From DATARH01 sp050181375 (lineage in GTDB: Bacteria > Pseudomonadota > Alphaproteobacteria > ATCC43930 > CGMCC-115725): a stretch of 14,950 bases of DNA. Made by a program: the position numbers and the translations under genes. Below, piece after piece: positions 13,277-14,950 of the stretch; the stretch's first letter is position 1, and every line of letters starts with the position of its first letter. The stretch is from NCBI GenBank assembly GCA_050181375.1, contig JBFXDF010000085.1:1-14950 (forward strand), given 5' to 3'. The notes below the pieces were generated by a model. The model saw nothing but the letters and a program-made list of their open reading frames with translations, had not been told where the DNA came from and did no database searches.

Positions 13277-13564
13277 ATGCCGGCCTATTTCGTCGTCGAG
13301 ATCGACATCGCCGACATGGAGGCGATGGCCCCCTACCGCGAGGCGGTCGGCGCCACATTGACGCAATATGGCGGGCGCTTTCTCGCCCGCGGCGGCAGCA
13401 CCGAGCTGGTCGAGGGAAGCCCCGAGCCGAAGCGCATCGTCCTTCTGGAATTTGCCGACACGGCCGCGTTCAAACGCTGGTACAATTCGCCGGAGTACCA
13501 GACGATCTTTCCCAACCGGCTCGCCAACTCGCAGGCCCGCGCCTTTGTCGTCGAGGGCGTGTAA
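13277..13564 (+). CDS. DUF1330 family protein (copy 2)
   Basis: 95 aa, same family and length as the protein at 2500-2787. Conserved parts: MPAYFVVEIDI at the start, LTQYGGRFLARGG, TELVEGSP, LEFAD, RWYNSPEYQ and the ending RAFVVEGV. Start fixed by AAAGGAG (13264-13270), 6 nt before the ATG. The stop is 7 nt before the acyl-CoA dehydrogenase start, so the two are very probably one transcript. DUF1330 genes have no known reaction; pairing with an acyl-CoA dehydrogenase hints at a role in fatty-acid or aromatic-acid metabolism, but this is inference. The divergent tRNA-Leu promoter lies about 85 nt upstream. Confidence 0.92.
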   Translation: MPAYFVVEIDIADMEAMAPYREAVGATLTQYGGRFLARGGSTELVEGSPEPKRIVLLEFADTAAFKRWYNSPEYQTIFPNRLANSQARAFVVEGV

Positions 13565-13571
13565 GCCGCCG

Positions 13572-14765
13572 ATGAGCTTCGCGTTGACCACCCAATTCGC
13601 ATTGACAGAACAGCAGCTCGAAATCCGCGATGCGGTCGCGCGTCTCTGCGAACGCTTCGGCGACGAATACTGGCTGCAGAAGGATGCCGACGGCGCGTTC
13701 CCGCACGAATTCCACCGCGCGATGGCCGAGGCGGGATGGCTCGGCGTCGCGATGCCCGAGGCATACGGCGGCAGCGGCCTCGGCATCACCGAGGCGGCGA
13801 TCGTCATGCAGGCGGTCGCGCAATCCGGCGCCGGGTTCAGCGGCGCCTCGGCGGTGCATATGAACATATTCGGGCTGCACCCCGTGGTCGTTTTCGGTAA
13901 TGACGCCCAGAAGCGGCGTTTTCTTCCGCCGCTGATCGCCGGAAACGAAAAAGCCTGTTTCGCGGTCACCGAACCCGATGTCGGCCTCGACACGACAAGG
14001 CTGAAGACGCGGGCGGTGCGCGACGGCGACGATTACGTGATTACGGGCCGCAAGATCTGGACCTCGACCGGCCAGGTCGCCGACAAGATGCTGATCCTGA
14101 CCCGCACGACGCCGCTTGAGGAAGCGTCACGCCCGTCCGCGGGCATGACGCTGTTCTATACCGACCTCGACCGCGCCAAGGTCGAGGTGCGCGAAATCCA
14201 CAAGATGGGCCGCGCCGCGGTCGATTCGAACATGGTGTTTATCGACGGCCTCAGGGTGCCGGCTTCCGACCGGATCGGCGACGAGGGACTGGGCTTTCAG
14301 TACATCCTGCACGGCATGAACCCGGAGCGCATCCTGATCGCCGCCGAGGCGGTCGGCCTCGGACGCGCCGCGCTTGCCCGTGCCGCCCGCTATGCCGGCG
14401 AGCGCGTCGTGTTCGGCCGCCCGATCGGCCAGAACCAGGGCATCCAGCACCCGCTCGCCGAGCGCTGGATCGAACTCGAAGCCGCCGAATTGCTGGTGCT
14501 GCGCGCCGCCGCCGCCTACGACCGCGGCGACGATGCCGGCACGGTCGGCGCCTACGCCAACGCGGCCAAATATTTCGCCGCCGAGGCTGGGCACCGCGCC
14601 TGCGAGACCGCGGTATTGACGCATGGTGGCATGGGCTACGCGCGCGAATTCCACGTCGAACGCTTCTTCCGGGAAATCCAGATAGCCCGCATCGCGCCGA
14701 TCAGCCCGCAGCTGATCCTGTCGCACATCGCCGAGCGCGTGCTCGGCCTGCCGAAATCCTATTGA
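13572..14765 (+). CDS. acyl-CoA dehydrogenase family flavoprotein
   Basis: 397 aa, normal length. Removes two hydrogens from an acyl-CoA (alpha-beta) and passes electrons to ETF. N-terminal helical domain (about 8-120), the middle beta domain with CFAVTEPDVGLDTTRLKTRA (129-148) and GRKIWTSTGQVADKMLI (159-175) around FAD, and the C-terminal helical domain with FGRPIGQNQGIQHPLAE (281-297) and THGGMGYAREFHVERFFRE (350-368). The common catalytic Glu of short/medium-chain enzymes (in EGT near the C-terminus) is absent; the region reads IAPISPQLILS. A Glu is present at 252 in NPERILIA, where isovaleryl- and long-chain-type enzymes carry their base. Substrate cannot be read from sequence. The ribosome binding site is weak, so coupling to the DUF1330 gene is likely. 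The 185 nt after it show no gene or clear terminator. Confidence 0.94.
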   Translation: MSFALTTQFALTEQQLEIRDAVARLCERFGDEYWLQKDADGAFPHEFHRAMAEAGWLGVAMPEAYGGSGLGITEAAIVMQAVAQSGAGFSGASAVHMNIFGLHPVVVFGNDAQKRRFLPPLIAGNEKACFAVTEPDVGLDTTRLKTRAVRDGDDYVITGRKIWTSTGQVADKMLILTRTTPLEEASRPSAGMTLFYTDLDRAKVEVREIHKMGRAAVDSNMVFIDGLRVPASDRIGDEGLGFQYILHGMNPERILIAAEAVGLGRAALARAARYAGERVVFGRPIGQNQGIQHPLAERWIELEAAELLVLRAAAAYDRGDDAGTVGAYANAAKYFAAEAGHRACETAVLTHGGMGYAREFHVERFFREIQIARIAPISPQLILSHIAERVLGLPKSY

Positions 14766-14950
14766 ACGGCGGCGCCCGCCGCGTCCCGACCAAAATCGCA
14801 CAAACGACCATCTCGTTGCATCTGCGGTGGCTGTACGACCATCGCTGGAGGTCGCGATCGCGCGGGGAAGCTGCCGTTATTGCGCCGCTCGGCATGCGCC
14901 GACGGAATATACCGCCTCTATGCGCCCCGGTGACCGATCAGGCCGCGGGC

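Noticed and set aside
1..14950. CRISPR array, integrase, insertion-sequence transposase or prophage genes
   Set aside because: No regularly spaced repeats and no transposase or integrase motifs were seen on either strand; the only mobile-looking DNA is the 115-bp element pair.

Overview
This is a GC-rich chromosomal window from an alphaproteobacterium, probably a Rhodospirillales-like or related lineage; the species cannot be named from sequence alone. The main evidence is a long minus-strand run that is a known alphaproteobacterial arrangement: RNase D, kdsD (SIS plus CBS), lptC, lptA, lptB, rpoN, long-form hpf, ptsN. Codon use is strongly GC3-biased, so several very long antisense frames are open but are shadows.

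Layout. 28-1131 (-): GDP-mannose 4,6-dehydratase. About 1132-1605: a gene-free stretch with only a weak promoter candidate. Then on the plus strand: a secreted Pro-rich/basic protein of unknown function, a 95-aa DUF1330 protein with an excellent ribosome binding site, and an OmpA-type outer-membrane protein (beta-barrel, Pro-rich linker, peptidoglycan-binding domain). 4164-4883 (+): a class I SAM-dependent methyltransferase bracketed by two 115-bp elements in opposite orientation (3988-4102 and 4881-4995). 4993-12971 (-): doxX-like gene, rnd, kdsD, lptC, lptA, lptB, rpoN, hpf and ptsN, in that transcription order. 13060-13144 (-): tRNA-Leu(CAG) with a strong TTGACA promoter. 13277-14765 (+): a second DUF1330 gene followed 7 nt later by an acyl-CoA dehydrogenase. 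14766-14950 shows no gene.

How the genes work together. kdsD makes arabinose 5-phosphate for Kdo, and LptB, LptC and LptA belong to the machine that carries finished LPS to the outer membrane; Gmd supplies a GDP-sugar for surface polysaccharide. The distal part of the operon is regulatory (sigma-54, ribosome hibernation factor, EIIA-Ntr). Junctions are tight: lptC and lptA are 1 nt apart, lptA and lptB overlap at ATGA, and lptB and rpoN are 24 nt apart.

The most unusual signal is the pair of inverted 115-bp bi-palindromic elements around the methyltransferase gene. Each is two related hairpins facing each other. The hairpins differ from one another by pair-preserving changes, and the TAG at the element tips is the stop codon of all three adjacent genes (ompA-like, methyltransferase, ptsN). 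A second local oddity is a tandem repeat at the kdsD-lptC junction that copies the kdsD stop-codon end in frame.
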